Shown here in pieces: positions 1 to 8,831 of a stretch of DNA of 64,000 bases. Under the pieces are notes generated by a model, which ran no database searches, was not told the origin of the DNA, and saw only the letters and a program-made list of their open reading frames with translations. Within the stretch, counting starts at the first letter, position 1. Each line of letters opens with the position of its first letter. The position numbers and the translations under genes were made by a program. Where the stretch lies: positions 68,921 through 132,920 of the forward strand of contig NZ_BMER01000007.1 of assembly GCF_014636865.1 (NCBI RefSeq), written 5' to 3'. The DNA comes from Parapedobacter pyrenivorans (lineage in GTDB: Bacteria > Bacteroidota > Bacteroidia > Sphingobacteriales > Sphingobacteriaceae).

Positions 1-2
1 AA

Positions 3-707
3 GTTGACCTATCCGAAGTGGATGTGCCCGAATCGATGATCGATGCCTTGGATCATGAACTGCGCGACTTGCACGCTACGCTGGCTGCCTATCGCACGGC
101 TACCAATGAAGATTGGAATGCCCGCCAAAATCATGGATTAAAGAAAACCGATATTGATAACGATATTGAACAGTTTTTTAGAGCCGTGGACCGGGCTGTT
201 ACCGTAAACTATTCCATCCCTTCGCAGCTTCCGCTCATTCTAGCCGCATTGCCTGAGCATCATCACCTGTTTCGGCGTGTAAGCCGCAATAAAAAGCTGG
301 TAACTGATGGCATAAAAACCAATGCAACAGGTTTGCCTAAGGACGAACTTCGGAAGCTGGCTTGGGAAATCATAGAACCGCACCACACTGCGCGGCTGAA
401 CGATATCATTCAGCAGTTTAGGCAGGCGGCCACGCACGGGGTGGGCGCTGATCAAATCGAAGCGATCGTCAAAGACGCCTATGACGGTAAGGTAGGCGTG
501 TTACTGCTTGAAGCAGATCGCTTTGTCCCCGGGCGCATCGTTGGTCGAGATCATGTGGTATTCCATACCGAGAAAGCCGATCACCTCGTAGACGACGTAC
601 TGGATGACCTGGCAGAACTGGTGCTCCGTCAGGGTGGCGAGGTATGGATAATCCCGAGGGATAGGATGCCCGCCAGCACGGGGGTCGCGTCAATCAACAG
701 GTATTAG
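3..707 (+). CDS. Balon-like ribosome hibernation factor (aeRF1-related), 5' partial
   Basis: The reading frame is open to the left edge, so the N-terminal part lies outside the window; about 234 residues of an expected 350-400 remain. The visible part matches my memory of the bacterial archaeo-eukaryotic release factor (baeRF / AOC03_06830) family: a K-x-D-I-D-x-D-I-E-x-F-F-R-A-V-D-R segment, an L-P-L-I-L-A-A-L-P-E-H-H segment, and a C-terminus with G-G-E-V-W-I-I-P, a following M-P and a final R-Y. Members such as Balon bind the ribosomal A site and protect idle ribosomes in cold or stationary phase. The next gene starts 17 bp downstream, so co-transcription with the cardiolipin synthase is likely. 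The family call rests on motif recall; the ribosomal role here is inferred. Confidence 0.7.
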   Translation, partial: VDLSEVDVPESMIDALDHELRDLHATLAAYRTATNEDWNARQNHGLKKTDIDNDIEQFFRAVDRAVTVNYSIPSQLPLILAALPEHHHLFRRVSRNKKLVTDGIKTNATGLPKDELRKLAWEIIEPHHTARLNDIIQQFRQAATHGVGADQIEAIVKDAYDGKVGVLLLEADRFVPGRIVGRDHVVFHTEKADHLVDDVLDDLAELVLRQGGEVWIIPRDRMPASTGVASINRY

Positions 708-724
708 GTGCTGGATCGAACCCC

Positions 725-1924
725 ATGCCCCGTAGAAGAAAAGTCAACCGAAACGACTTTATCCCGAATCACAAAGTACGGTTACTTTTGGGAGGTAAGG
801 CGTATTTTGATTTGCTTATTGAGTTGATCGAGCATGCGCAGGAGCATATTCATTTGCAGATTTACATTTATGAGGCAGACGCGACAGGTCAACTGATAGC
901 GGATGCACTCATTGCAGCTTCGAAGCGCGGTGTTGCGGTGCACATATTGGTAGACGGGTATGGCTCGCAAGACTTGGATAAATCTTTTATTGCTCAATTC
1001 AAGGAAAATGGGATCCACTTCCGCGTTTTTGAGCCCTTGCTGCGGAGTAAGAAATTTTATGTTGGTCGTAGGATGCATCATAAGATAGTGGTCATCGATG
1101 CACGGTATGCAATAGTCACGGGTGCCAATATCGGTGACAAATACAACGACCTGCCCGGCCAATCTGCGTGGCTTGATTTTGCGCTATGTATAGAGGGGGA
1201 AATCGCAAACCGCCTATGTAGGGTTTGCTGGATGACATGGAAGAATTTTCAGCCACTTAGGCGCGTACCTGATAAATGGTGTACACCGACGCGTACGGTA
1301 GTTGATTTTGGATACGAGAACAGCTGTGGCGTGCGGATGCGTCGAAACGACTGGGTACGGCGTAAGTACGAGATTACCCGCACGTACAGAGAAATTTTCA
1401 GACAGGCCAACGACCAGGTAATCTTGGTTTCCAGTTATTTCCTGCCGGGCCGTACCGCAAGGAAATGTATTGAAACAGCGATCAGGCGGGGCGTGGTAGT
1501 GAAACTGGTTATTTGCAGCCGCATGGATGTGCCGCTAGTTAAGGACGCCGAGCGATTTATGTATGATTGGCTCCTGCAATTGGGTGTAGAAATCTACGAA
1601 TATGCCGGAACCATGCTGCATGGTAAATTGGCTACTTGCGATGGACGCTGGATGACGATTGGCTCATTCAACGTCAATGATCTCAGCGCCCGCGTGAGTA
1701 TTGAGCTAAACCTGGATGTAAAGGGCGATACGTTTGTACGGCGGACCATAAATAAATTAGAGCACGTTATGAAAAACCAATGCGTGCGTATAAAAAGCGA
1801 AGATTTCGAATCTCAAAACAGTCCCTTCAATCGAATGAAGCGTTGGGCATCATTCAGGATTTTACGGTTCATTTTCTTTCTGGGCACATTTTATATGAAA
1901 CAGGAGAAGCGGGGACGCGATTGA
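725..1924 (+). CDS. Cardiolipin synthase, phospholipase D superfamily
   Basis: Transfers a phosphatidyl group between phospholipids to make cardiolipin at the inner membrane. Two HKD motifs are visible: H118-x-K120-x4-D125, followed by a G-A-N-I-G-D motif, and H299-x-K301-x4-D306, followed by G-S-F-N. At 399 residues it is near the length of soluble ClsB-type enzymes and lacks the two N-terminal membrane helices of ClsA. A basic, partly hydrophobic tail (residues about 370-390) may contact the membrane. It sits directly downstream of the hibernation-factor gene and upstream of DUF2383 proteins, suggesting a stress setting. Phosphatidyltransferase activity is a family inference; other PLD-type phospholipases share these motifs. 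Confidence 0.85.
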   Translation: MPRRRKVNRNDFIPNHKVRLLLGGKAYFDLLIELIEHAQEHIHLQIYIYEADATGQLIADALIAASKRGVAVHILVDGYGSQDLDKSFIAQFKENGIHFRVFEPLLRSKKFYVGRRMHHKIVVIDARYAIVTGANIGDKYNDLPGQSAWLDFALCIEGEIANRLCRVCWMTWKNFQPLRRVPDKWCTPTRTVVDFGYENSCGVRMRRNDWVRRKYEITRTYREIFRQANDQVILVSSYFLPGRTARKCIETAIRRGVVVKLVICSRMDVPLVKDAERFMYDWLLQLGVEIYEYAGTMLHGKLATCDGRWMTIGSFNVNDLSARVSIELNLDVKGDTFVRRTINKLEHVMKNQCVRIKSEDFESQNSPFNRMKRWASFRILRFIFFLGTFYMKQEKRGRD

Positions 1925-2044
1925 TGGAACGCCTATTCAAAATTTCTCAAACAATCATCGGGGTCGATTGTCAACACTGTAAGAATGGACGCCCGAGGAT
2001 GGGATCCGAGTAGTCAACAATTATTTATTAAAAAAAGCATAATC

Positions 2045-2506
2045 ATGGAAGATTTAAAAAAAACAGCAGAAGTATTGAATGACCTGATTAAGATAAACAA
2101 CGACCGCATAGCCGGCTATGAAAAAGCAATTGCGGAACTGCCGGTTGCAGATGTAGACCTTAAAGCCCTGTTTAGTGGGTTGATTGAGCAGAGCACACAA
2201 CTTAAATCAGAATTGCAACAACACATCAGCGGTTGGGAAGACCGTGCCGGTACGGAGACAACCACATCCGGAAAAATATACCGTGCGTGGATGGACATCA
2301 AACAAACATTTGCTACCAATGATCGCAAGGCGATTCTAGAAAGCTGCGAGTATGGGGAAGACGCGGCACAGAAAGCTTACCGCCAAGCGGAGCAGGCAGA
2401 TGACATATCAATGTCGGCCAGAGCACTTATTTCCAATCAGAAAACGCAGTTATTAGCTTCTCACGATCAGATCAAGCAATTGAGAGATCGAGAAAAAATA
2501 GGATAA
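2045..2506 (+). CDS. DUF2383 / PA2169-family four-helix protein, copy 1
   Basis: A 153-residue, fully helical, soluble protein of the PA2169 type (DUF2383), a ferritin-like four-helix bundle of unknown biochemical role that is often found in stress or starvation gene sets. Recognisable marks are the N-terminal L-N-D-L-I-K-I-N-N-D-R-I-x-G-Y-E segment, the I-Y-R-A-W-M-D-I-K helix and the E-Y-G-E-D-A-A-Q-K-A-Y segment. The ATG at 2045 is chosen because homology begins there; an earlier in-frame start at 1985 overlaps no recognisable sequence. It is the first of three tandem paralogs (next one 38 bp downstream) that differ strongly from one another, so the duplication is old. Confidence 0.8.
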   Translation: MEDLKKTAEVLNDLIKINNDRIAGYEKAIAELPVADVDLKALFSGLIEQSTQLKSELQQHISGWEDRAGTETTTSGKIYRAWMDIKQTFATNDRKAILESCEYGEDAAQKAYRQAEQADDISMSARALISNQKTQLLASHDQIKQLRDREKIG

Positions 2507-2544
2507 CTTCTTGCTGTAAGTAGCAAATAATCAACATATCAGTT

Positions 2545-3033
2545 ATGGAAAACCTAGCAATAACCATGGAATGCCTCCGCGATTTGGTGGCATTCCATAC
2601 CGAGCGAATAAGCGGTTATGAGGCCATGCTCAACGGGCTGACACCGGATGAGCAATACTTAAGCACATTATTTAATGCCTTCATTAGGCAAAGCGCTAAT
2701 ATGAAAGGTGAATTACTCCAAATGGGGACGCTTTGGGGTCTGGATGAAGAACAGTTGCAGCATCCTGGCCGATATGGCTTTGCATGGGCAATGGTAAAGG
2801 CGGTCTTCAGCAGCAGAATGCCCAGCTACCCGTTGGATAAATGTAAGTCGGGTGAAAACGCCCTTTTAATCGCCTATCACAGTGTTGAAGGCACCCAGGG
2901 ACTGCCGAATCCTGTCAGACTCTTGATTAACAGGCAGAAACGGGAGGTGATAGGAGCAAGGGATTGGATTGCACATTTTGCAACGCTCCCGGGCCAAACC
3001 GAACGCACGCAAGAGCTGGTGGCGGTCTCTTAA
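2545..3033 (+). CDS. DUF2383 / PA2169-family four-helix protein, copy 2 (divergent)
   Basis: A 162-residue paralog of the preceding gene. It keeps the same pattern: C-L-R-D-L-V-A-F-H-T-E-R-I-S-G-Y-E at the N-terminus, a middle Y-G-F-A-W-A-M-V-K helix in place of I-Y-R-A-W-M-D-I-K, then S-G-E-N-A-L, and a last helix with V-R-L-L-I-N-R-Q-K. Sequence identity between copies is low outside these blocks, so the two may no longer do the same job. No signal peptide or membrane segment is present. It is followed after 25 bp by a broken third copy. Function is unknown beyond family membership. Confidence 0.65.
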   Translation: MENLAITMECLRDLVAFHTERISGYEAMLNGLTPDEQYLSTLFNAFIRQSANMKGELLQMGTLWGLDEEQLQHPGRYGFAWAMVKAVFSSRMPSYPLDKCKSGENALLIAYHSVEGTQGLPNPVRLLINRQKREVIGARDWIAHFATLPGQTERTQELVAVS

Positions 3034-3058
3034 TATTTCATATGGTTATATTATTCTC

Positions 3059-3463
3059 ATGAATGTGAATCTGACATTGGAAGTGCTCAATGACCTGATC
3101 GAGATAAATGGGCTGCGAATATGGAATTATCAATTCATTTTTGAGCGACCAAACCGTGAAATTAGTGCAGAATTGTGTACACTATTTAGTCAGATGATCG
3201 ACCAAGGGCAACATTTACAAAATGAATTGGAATTGTAGTTTGTGGAAATAGCCCAAGACCTTCCGCCCGGAGGCTGCTCGCCCGGCGTAATTCTCCGCGT
3301 GTGGGCGGTGGTCAAATCTGCTTTCCCACACGATGGCGCAATGCCGCTCAGCGAATTTCTTGACAAAGGCGAACGCGCAGTTCTTAAAGCCTACGATTAT
3401 GCTGTTAAACTGCCTGATATCATAAAGACGTGCCGCGAAACCCGCCCGCCTACTTCCCCATAG
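3059..3463 (+). pseudogene. Third DUF2383 paralog, interrupted by an in-frame TAG
   Basis: Starting at ATG 3059, 59 codons match the N-terminal half of the two upstream paralogs (L-E-V-L-N-D-L-I-E-I-N-G). The frame then meets TAG at 3236-3238. Reading on in the same frame gives the missing second half: I-L-R-V-W-A-V-V-K, then D-K-G-E-R-A-V-L-K-A-Y, up to a stop at 3461-3463. The end is also shorter than in copy 1; a +1 frame from about 3430 gives K-P-A-R-L-L, resembling the last helix of copy 2, so a second lesion (frameshift) is possible. A sequencing error at 3236 or stop readthrough could explain the first break, but decay of a redundant copy is simplest. Confidence 0.7.
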
Positions 3464-3595
3464 TGGTTTGTACAAGCATTTGATGATTGGCAAAACAATC
3501 GTAATTTTGCTTTTCACCTCAGGAAGGGAGCACTTATCCTCAAGATCGCTATATGTTTATGGACGACGTGCCTGAGTGAAAAGATTAGCGATGAG

Positions 3596-5563
3596 ATGGA
3601 TAACCGTATTTTCGAAGAACTATTTTCGGCATCGCCAATAGCGAGCTATATCTGTGACCAAGAGGGCTATATTGTCGCATTTAACGACGCTGCGGCCGCG
3701 CTATGGGGGCGCAGACCTGAACTAGGTAAAGAGAAATGGTCGGGCGCATATGCTACGTACGGCCCTGACGGCCGCTCCATCGAATTGGAGGAGACGCCGA
3801 TGGCTTTAACCGTACGGCGACAAGAAACGTCTAGCGGACAGGAACTGGTCTTTGAGCGCCCGGATGCTACGCGCCGGACCATCTTGGTATTCCCTAAAGT
3901 TATGCGAACGGATGCGGGTGAGATAAGGGGTGGTCACAACACGTTGGTAGACATCACCGCTTATAAGCAATTTGAGGAAAAGCAAGCCATACTTTCTGAA
4001 ATTGTACAATCGTCCGAGGATGCCATCGTTAGCAAGGACTTAGATGGTATCATTAGGAGCTGGAACCGCGGCGCGGAGCGGATTTTCGGTTATGGCGAGG
4101 CGGAAATCATCGGTAAATCAATTTATACCCTGATACCGTCTTACTTAAAGACGGAAGAGGAATCAATTATCCGGGAAATCAAGGAGGGGCGGAAAGTAGA
4201 CCATTATCAGACCATTCGGCTTACCAAGTCCGGAAAGGAAATACCGATTTCGCTTACCATATCGCCCATGCGGAACAAGTTGGGCCAAATCATTGGAGCT
4301 TCTAAAATCGCGCGCGATATTTCGGATAAAATACAACGTGAGCAAACCATCCAGTTTCATGCACAAAAACTGGAAACGCTACACGCGATTGGAAAGATCA
4401 TATCCGAACAATTGGATACGCCCTCGATCATCCAAACGGTTATTGATTCCACTACGCACCTTGCGGATGCCGATGTCGGTATTTGTTTTTATCGGGTGTC
4501 CGACGAGCAGGGTCGGACTAGGTTATCTGTCGCGCTGGCGGCGACCCGGGAAGAGGCGGCCGATTACGATAACCTTCATTTGGAAGAAGGCGCAATCCAT
4601 ACGATTTTCGCAGGTGAAAACTCCATGAAATTCGAAAATGTATGTGAAGTCCCGCACATTCTTTCACTGTTCCGTACGCGGGATGGGTCTAAAGCACCAG
4701 AGATAAAACATTGCCTTGCGCTCCCCATCCGTTCTGCCGATAAATTATTGATCGGTGCCATGTTTTTCGGGTATACGCAACCTGAGGCCTTCATTGCGGC
4801 TGATGAAGATACAATGCGTAGTATCGTCTCATTGGTAGGGGTTACCTTGGATAATGCACGATTGTTTGAAGAGGTGAGTACATTAAACCAAAGGAAGAAT
4901 GAGTTTATTGCGCTGGCCAGCCATGAATTGAAAACCCCCTTAACCACTACGAAGGGATATCTCCAGATCCTGGAGCGCTCCGAAATCGATCAAGTAGGCC
5001 GACGGTTTCTGACCAAGGCGCTGAAGCAATTGGAACGGATTAATTTACTGGTTGCAGAATTGTTGGATATTTCAAAAATCGAGGCGGGTAAGCTGAGTCT
5101 ACATTTGGAGGCATTTGACATGAGTGAACTGGTGCTCGATGTTGTAGAAACATTTCACATCAGCAGCCGGACTCACACGATTTTCGTTGACAACATCCAC
5201 GGCGATTACACCGTAGAGGCCGATCGGCAACGGATTGAACAGGTGATCATCAACTTGATTACCAATGCAATCAAGTATTCGCCCGAGGCAAATCGCGTAC
5301 ATATTTCTCTTGAATCGTCCCCTTTTGAAGTAGGCGTACAAATAATCGATGAAGGAATGGGAATGAGCCGCGACCAACAGCAAAAAGTATTTACCCGATT
5401 TTATCAGGTAGAAGGAACCTCAAAGATGGCCGGTTTGGGTTTAGGCTTGTATTTGAGTAAGGAAATCGTGCAACGCCATGGCGGCCATATCGGCTTGAAT
5501 AGCGAATTAGGAAAAGGATCTACGTTCTATTTTTCTATCCCTAGAAATCCCCCTGCAGATTAG
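3596..5563 (+). CDS. PAS-PAS-GAF sensor histidine kinase
   Basis: A 655-residue cytoplasmic sensor kinase without membrane segments. Domain order: PAS about 5-120, PAS about 131-245 (with the usual W-N-R-G-A-E-R-I-F-G-Y core), coiled linker 245-270, GAF about 270-425, HisKA with the phospho-acceptor H443 in A-S-H-E-L-K-T-P-L, then HATPase_c with N box (N-L-I-T-N-A-I-K-Y-S-P), G1 (D-E-G-M-G-M), F box (F-T-R-F-Y) and G2 (G-L-G-L-G-L-Y-L). All catalytic boxes look intact. There is no attached receiver. The only regulator nearby is the degenerate NarL-type protein on the opposite strand at 5864, so its true partner is uncertain. The ligand or cofactor of the PAS and GAF domains cannot be told from sequence. 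Confidence 0.92.
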   Translation: MDNRIFEELFSASPIASYICDQEGYIVAFNDAAAALWGRRPELGKEKWSGAYATYGPDGRSIELEETPMALTVRRQETSSGQELVFERPDATRRTILVFPKVMRTDAGEIRGGHNTLVDITAYKQFEEKQAILSEIVQSSEDAIVSKDLDGIIRSWNRGAERIFGYGEAEIIGKSIYTLIPSYLKTEEESIIREIKEGRKVDHYQTIRLTKSGKEIPISLTISPMRNKLGQIIGASKIARDISDKIQREQTIQFHAQKLETLHAIGKIISEQLDTPSIIQTVIDSTTHLADADVGICFYRVSDEQGRTRLSVALAATREEAADYDNLHLEEGAIHTIFAGENSMKFENVCEVPHILSLFRTRDGSKAPEIKHCLALPIRSADKLLIGAMFFGYTQPEAFIAADEDTMRSIVSLVGVTLDNARLFEEVSTLNQRKNEFIALASHELKTPLTTTKGYLQILERSEIDQVGRRFLTKALKQLERINLLVAELLDISKIEAGKLSLHLEAFDMSELVLDVVETFHISSRTHTIFVDNIHGDYTVEADRQRIEQVIINLITNAIKYSPEANRVHISLESSPFEVGVQIIDEGMGMSRDQQQKVFTRFYQVEGTSKMAGLGLGLYLSKEIVQRHGGHIGLNSELGKGSTFYFSIPRNPPAD

Positions 5564-5592
5564 CCGTGATTTAATCAGCGCCCCCGCAACGA

Positions 5593-5847
5593 TTATCTGG
5601 TTGATGCCAGATGGTCGGCAATTGCTTCACCCACTTGTTGGATGGAATGGACAGACAAATCTCCCCACAGCTGAACCCATTCGCCCGAAGCCTCCTGCCG
5701 CAACTGGCTAATGGATGAGCCGTCTAGGAAACAATGATAAATGGGCACGCCATCCGTGGTCTGTTCCGGCCGGACAACCAGTTGCTTTCGCAGTGACCCT
5801 GTTCCTGCTCCCAAGGTGACTTCAAAAATTCCTTCTGAGGTTTTCAT
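5593..5847 (-). CDS. Small hypothetical protein
   Basis: An 84-residue soluble protein I do not recognise. It has no signal peptide or membrane helix, begins with an alternating-hydrophobic stretch (F-E-V-T-L-G) compatible with beta strands and ends in a predicted helix. It lies 16 bp downstream of the NarL-type regulator on the same strand, so the two are probably co-transcribed. Support for coding is the operon-like spacing, the absence of a better overlapping frame and a normal start codon. It could be a small modulator of the regulator or unrelated. Confidence 0.5.
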   Translation of the reverse strand: MKTSEGIFEVTLGAGTGSLRKQLVVRPEQTTDGVPIYHCFLDGSSISQLRQEASGEWVQLWGDLSVHSIQQVGEAIADHLASTR

Positions 5848-5863
5848 TTCCGTTCTAGTTATA

Positions 5864-6532
5864 TCAGTTTAACACACCTTGCTGGAGTGCCATCCGGATA
5901 ACGGTGCCAATATCCGGTGCTCCGGTCTTTTGAAGTAAGTTTTCACGATATTTCAAGATCGTACGTTTGTTGGTAAAGAGCTGGTAAGCAATTTCCTGAT
6001 TAGAATAGCCTTCCAAGATAAGTTTGAGGATTTGCTCTTCCCGCTCCGAAAACTCTACAGTCTCTCCCTTTCTTCCGACATCCATGGCGGCGATAGACTC
6101 CAGCACCTTTAGGTATAAGGCCGTACAGATGTAAGTATTGCCGGCAAGGATGTGCTTGATTGCGAAGATAAGCTCATCTTTGTTGGCCTCATTGACAATA
6201 TAGCCATCTGCTCCCGACTTCATTAAGCTCAGGATATCTTCGTCATATTCGATTCCCGATAAAACCAACACCTTTATAAGCGGAGCGATTTCCTTTAACA
6301 TCGGAAGATACCGTTGGTTATCGGCAAGGAAAAGGTGGTCAACTACCAATAGATTAGTTGAAGGCTGTATTGAAAGCGTAGGCACGATGTCTTCCCACGT
6401 AGAGATTGTTTCTGCAAAAGTAAAATCGGGCTCTTGCTCCAAAAGTGCGATAATACCGTCACGGGAAAGGGATGGGGGAGACGCCCAAATAATTTTTGCT
6501 GGATTTTCCATAGTCTTGCTTTTCGATTTCAA
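5864..6532 (-). CDS. NarL/FixJ-type regulator with degenerate receiver domain
   Basis: A 222-residue protein with an N-terminal receiver-like domain (about 12-130) and a C-terminal LuxR-type HTH (about 155-215, E-R-E-E-Q-I-L-K-L-I-L-E-G-Y-S-N-Q-E-I-A). The phospho-acceptor position D65 and the switch Ser S92 are kept, but the usual N-terminal acidic pair is replaced by A-S in I-I-W-A-S-P-P and the conserved Lys is N114. Mg2+ binding and normal phosphorylation are therefore doubtful. An alternative start at M8 would remove seven residues. It lies tail to tail with the PAS/GAF kinase; an atypical, phosphorylation-independent regulator is the likely reading. Confidence 0.85.
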   Translation of the reverse strand: MKSKSKTMENPAKIIWASPPSLSRDGIIALLEQEPDFTFAETISTWEDIVPTLSIQPSTNLLVVDHLFLADNQRYLPMLKEIAPLIKVLVLSGIEYDEDILSLMKSGADGYIVNEANKDELIFAIKHILAGNTYICTALYLKVLESIAAMDVGRKGETVEFSEREEQILKLILEGYSNQEIAYQLFTNKRTILKYRENLLQKTGAPDIGTVIRMALQQGVLN

Positions 6533-6711
6533 ATGGCTACTCTTTTAACCGTTGAATTGTAGAGAATACGTTTCAACCATTGGAAAAGTTTTGCTTTTTT
6601 TGAAATACTTTCCTTTTATGGACATTCCGTGCTGTTTTTAGTACAGCTCGTATAGCAGACTGAACCTCCCGACTACGCGAGGATTTTAGTAAATGTGGCT
6701 GGATACCAGGC

Positions 6712-7107
6712 TTAACGTTGCAATTTGCCGCTGGCGGATCGGTCTTTAATCAAAAAGAATGTTAACGCAGTAAGAAACAGACATTGGATAGCAGCATCCA
6801 ATAGGTAAATACGGTTAATAACCTGACTTGCAACATACGTAATATCCATGACAAGGAAACTCACCGAGGTAGCATAACCGAGAACGAGGGGCAAGCGTTG
6901 CTTACGCAAGCTAGCTACCAGGTAAGTTAATCCGATCGAAGCAGACAAAAGCCCTACCATCTCAACCAACCAAGTATCCTGCTTGGGCCCGGTAGCGGTA
7001 ATGAAGCTTGCCATATTAAGTACAGGCCATATGCCAGTAACGACAAAGTATGCTCCCTGAAACAGAAAGATAGTTGCCAGTGCTTTATTTTGGGCGCGGT
7101 TAGCCAT
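6712..7107 (-). CDS. Four-helix integral membrane protein, unknown function
   Basis: A 131-residue hydrophobic protein with four predicted membrane segments (roughly residues 10-30, 44-65, 73-95 and 100-122) and a basic C-terminal tail. An upstream in-frame start at 7212 exists, but the extra 35 residues look non-coding and cysteine-rich, so the ATG at 7107 is preferred. It is divergent from the MscS-type channel gene, whose start lies 123 bp away, and the two may share a regulatory region. I do not recognise a named family. Similar small four-helix proteins in this phylum are annotated only as hypothetical. Confidence 0.6.
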   Translation of the reverse strand: MANRAQNKALATIFLFQGAYFVVTGIWPVLNMASFITATGPKQDTWLVEMVGLLSASIGLTYLVASLRKQRLPLVLGYATSVSFLVMDITYVASQVINRIYLLDAAIQCLFLTALTFFLIKDRSASGKLQR

Positions 7108-7230
7108 CAGTAATCCTTTCCGATAGTAAACGCATAGACAATGCCATGTTTGATCAGGGGTCTGTATTTTCCTCGGTAGCGTAAGGTAGGTAAGCTTTTT
7201 GCAACATACCATGTGAAATATCGATTATTT

Positions 7231-7998
7231 ATGGAATTCGAGAATTTTTATGAGCGTTTGGAGAGTTGGCTTGTCCATCAGGCACCGCGCGTGCTATTGG
7301 GTATCCTTATCCTTATCGCAGGAATGTGGCTGATCCGACTTTTGGTACGTTGGATCAAGCGAAAAATCGACCAAAAGGATTGGGATCCCACCTTGGAAGT
7401 GTTTATCTCCAATCTGATTGTAATGGCGCTACGCGTACTGCTTATCCTATTGGTGATTCAGGTAATGGGTTTGCAGATGACCCTATTTGCCGCACTGGTA
7501 GGTGCATTTGGAGTGGCGGCCGGTTTGGCATTGTCGGGTACGTTGCAGAATTTCGCCAGTGGCGTGCTCATTTTGATGCTCAAACCTTTTCGGGTAGGCG
7601 ATCAGATCCTTACGCAGGGACACGAGGGGGAAGTAGTTTCCATTCAGCTGTTCTATACCGTGCTCCTTACCCGCGACTACCGGACGGTGATTGTTCCTAA
7701 TAGTAAGCTATCGAACGAAGTGATTGTTAATATGAGCCAAGCGGGCAAACGCCGGCTCGATATCGAGTTAAAGGTAAAATATGAGGTAGATTTTGAGCAT
7801 GCGAAAAAAGTGCTTACCGATGCACTCCAGCGGTCGGGCGACTTGCTGGTCAGTAGGGACTACCTCATTGGCATCAGCCTGTTGGAACCAGACGGTTACC
7901 GGATTTCGGTTTCGGTATGGGTTGATGAGGGAGGTTATCCCGATACACGTTTGAGCGTGCAGGAAAAACTCCTGGATGCCATCAAACTGCTTTATTGA
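7231..7998 (+). CDS. MscS-family small-conductance mechanosensitive channel
   Basis: A 255-residue inner-membrane channel that opens under osmotic downshock. Three membrane segments occupy about residues 20-105; the pore-lining third helix has the Gly/Ala-rich pattern A-L-V-G-A-F-G-V-A-A-G-L-A-L-S-G, followed by the family signature F-A-S-G-V-L-I-L-M and K-P-F-R-V-G-D. The beta domain carries R-T-V-I-V-P-N-S-K-L. Length fits the E. coli MscS size class (286) with a shorter tail. ATG 7231 is preferred over GTG 7213. It sits in a cluster of envelope and stress genes. Confidence 0.9.
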   Translation: MEFENFYERLESWLVHQAPRVLLGILILIAGMWLIRLLVRWIKRKIDQKDWDPTLEVFISNLIVMALRVLLILLVIQVMGLQMTLFAALVGAFGVAAGLALSGTLQNFASGVLILMLKPFRVGDQILTQGHEGEVVSIQLFYTVLLTRDYRTVIVPNSKLSNEVIVNMSQAGKRRLDIELKVKYEVDFEHAKKVLTDALQRSGDLLVSRDYLIGISLLEPDGYRISVSVWVDEGGYPDTRLSVQEKLLDAIKLLY

Positions 7999-8167
7999 AG
8001 TGTGCGGTTTTGCAAACACCTATACTACTATAGGAAACAGCGGTGTCTACAATAGTTGAGGGACGACAGCTAAATACAGGGGAAAACAGCTGATTGCCTT
8101 GGATTGGGCCAAAATTAAATGACTGGCGTAATATGTGAAGTTGATTAAGGGATTAAAAAGGTAAATC

Positions 8168-8806
8168 ATGATACGAAATACGAAAAACCCACCGATCATC
8201 CCTTTGGATGATGGAAGTACCGATGAAAGTAGGGAGCCCACAGGAGAAGACCTCAAGTTTAACGAAAACGAAAACAGCTTTGAGCTTGATGTCGAGAGTG
8301 AGGATGACGAATATCAGCATCCTGAGCCCTATGATACCGCTGCACCAAACGGCGAAGATGATAACTCAACCTATGATGAGGAAAACCCCTACACACCCAA
8401 CGAGTATCGCGATAAGGAAAGTGAATTGAAGGGTGAGCTCGAAGAGCTCGATGGGACGGTTGAAAACGATAACTTAATCCTTAATGAAAGAGACGAGCGA
8501 TTGGCAGAAACTCCTGAGGATGGACGTGGGGACCTGGACGAAGAAGGCTATCCACGGCGCGATGACGCCGGTGGCGACGACAACCCCATTTTAGTAGGTC
8601 CGGATGAAGACGATGAACCAATGGAAGACGACCCATCGGAAGTGGAAGTACCGCCGTATGAAGACCCGAGGCGAGCCGATGATGAGCCCGTTGGGGATGA
8701 CCCTGATCGCCCGATTCTGCCAGAAGAAGTGCCGCCTGTAGACGAACGTGACCCCTTGGGCGACAAGCAGATCCAATCAGACGACCCGACAGAGACTACA
8801 GGTTAA
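8168..8806 (+). CDS. Highly acidic, probably disordered protein
   Basis: A 212-residue protein made almost entirely of Asp, Glu, Pro, Gly and Asn with few hydrophobic residues, hence very low pI and likely intrinsic disorder. Short D-D-E-P/D-D-P and E-V-P-P motifs recur in the second half (about residues 135-210). No signal peptide, membrane segment or known domain is visible. It is 25 bp upstream of another uncharacterised gene. The antisense frame is also open over part of this stretch (Ser-rich), which is a by-product of the D/E codon bias. Roles as a hydration, ion-binding or nucleic-acid-mimic protein are guesses. Confidence 0.65.
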   Translation: MIRNTKNPPIIPLDDGSTDESREPTGEDLKFNENENSFELDVESEDDEYQHPEPYDTAAPNGEDDNSTYDEENPYTPNEYRDKESELKGELEELDGTVENDNLILNERDERLAETPEDGRGDLDEEGYPRRDDAGGDDNPILVGPDEDDEPMEDDPSEVEVPPYEDPRRADDEPVGDDPDRPILPEEVPPVDERDPLGDKQIQSDDPTETTG

Positions 8807-8831
8807 TTTGGCTTAAGTAAAAAACACGGCA

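Noticed and set aside
1780-2013. Frame across the 3' end of the cardiolipin synthase
   Set aside because: Shadow of the real gene; the part beyond its stop has no homolog-like features.
8019-8034. Short inverted repeat CCTATA ctac TATAGG after mscS
   Set aside because: Too short and lacks a T run, so not called as a terminator.
8548-8766. Ser-rich antisense frame within the acidic protein
   Set aside because: Mirror of D/E-rich codons; the sense strand has the complete gene with operon context.
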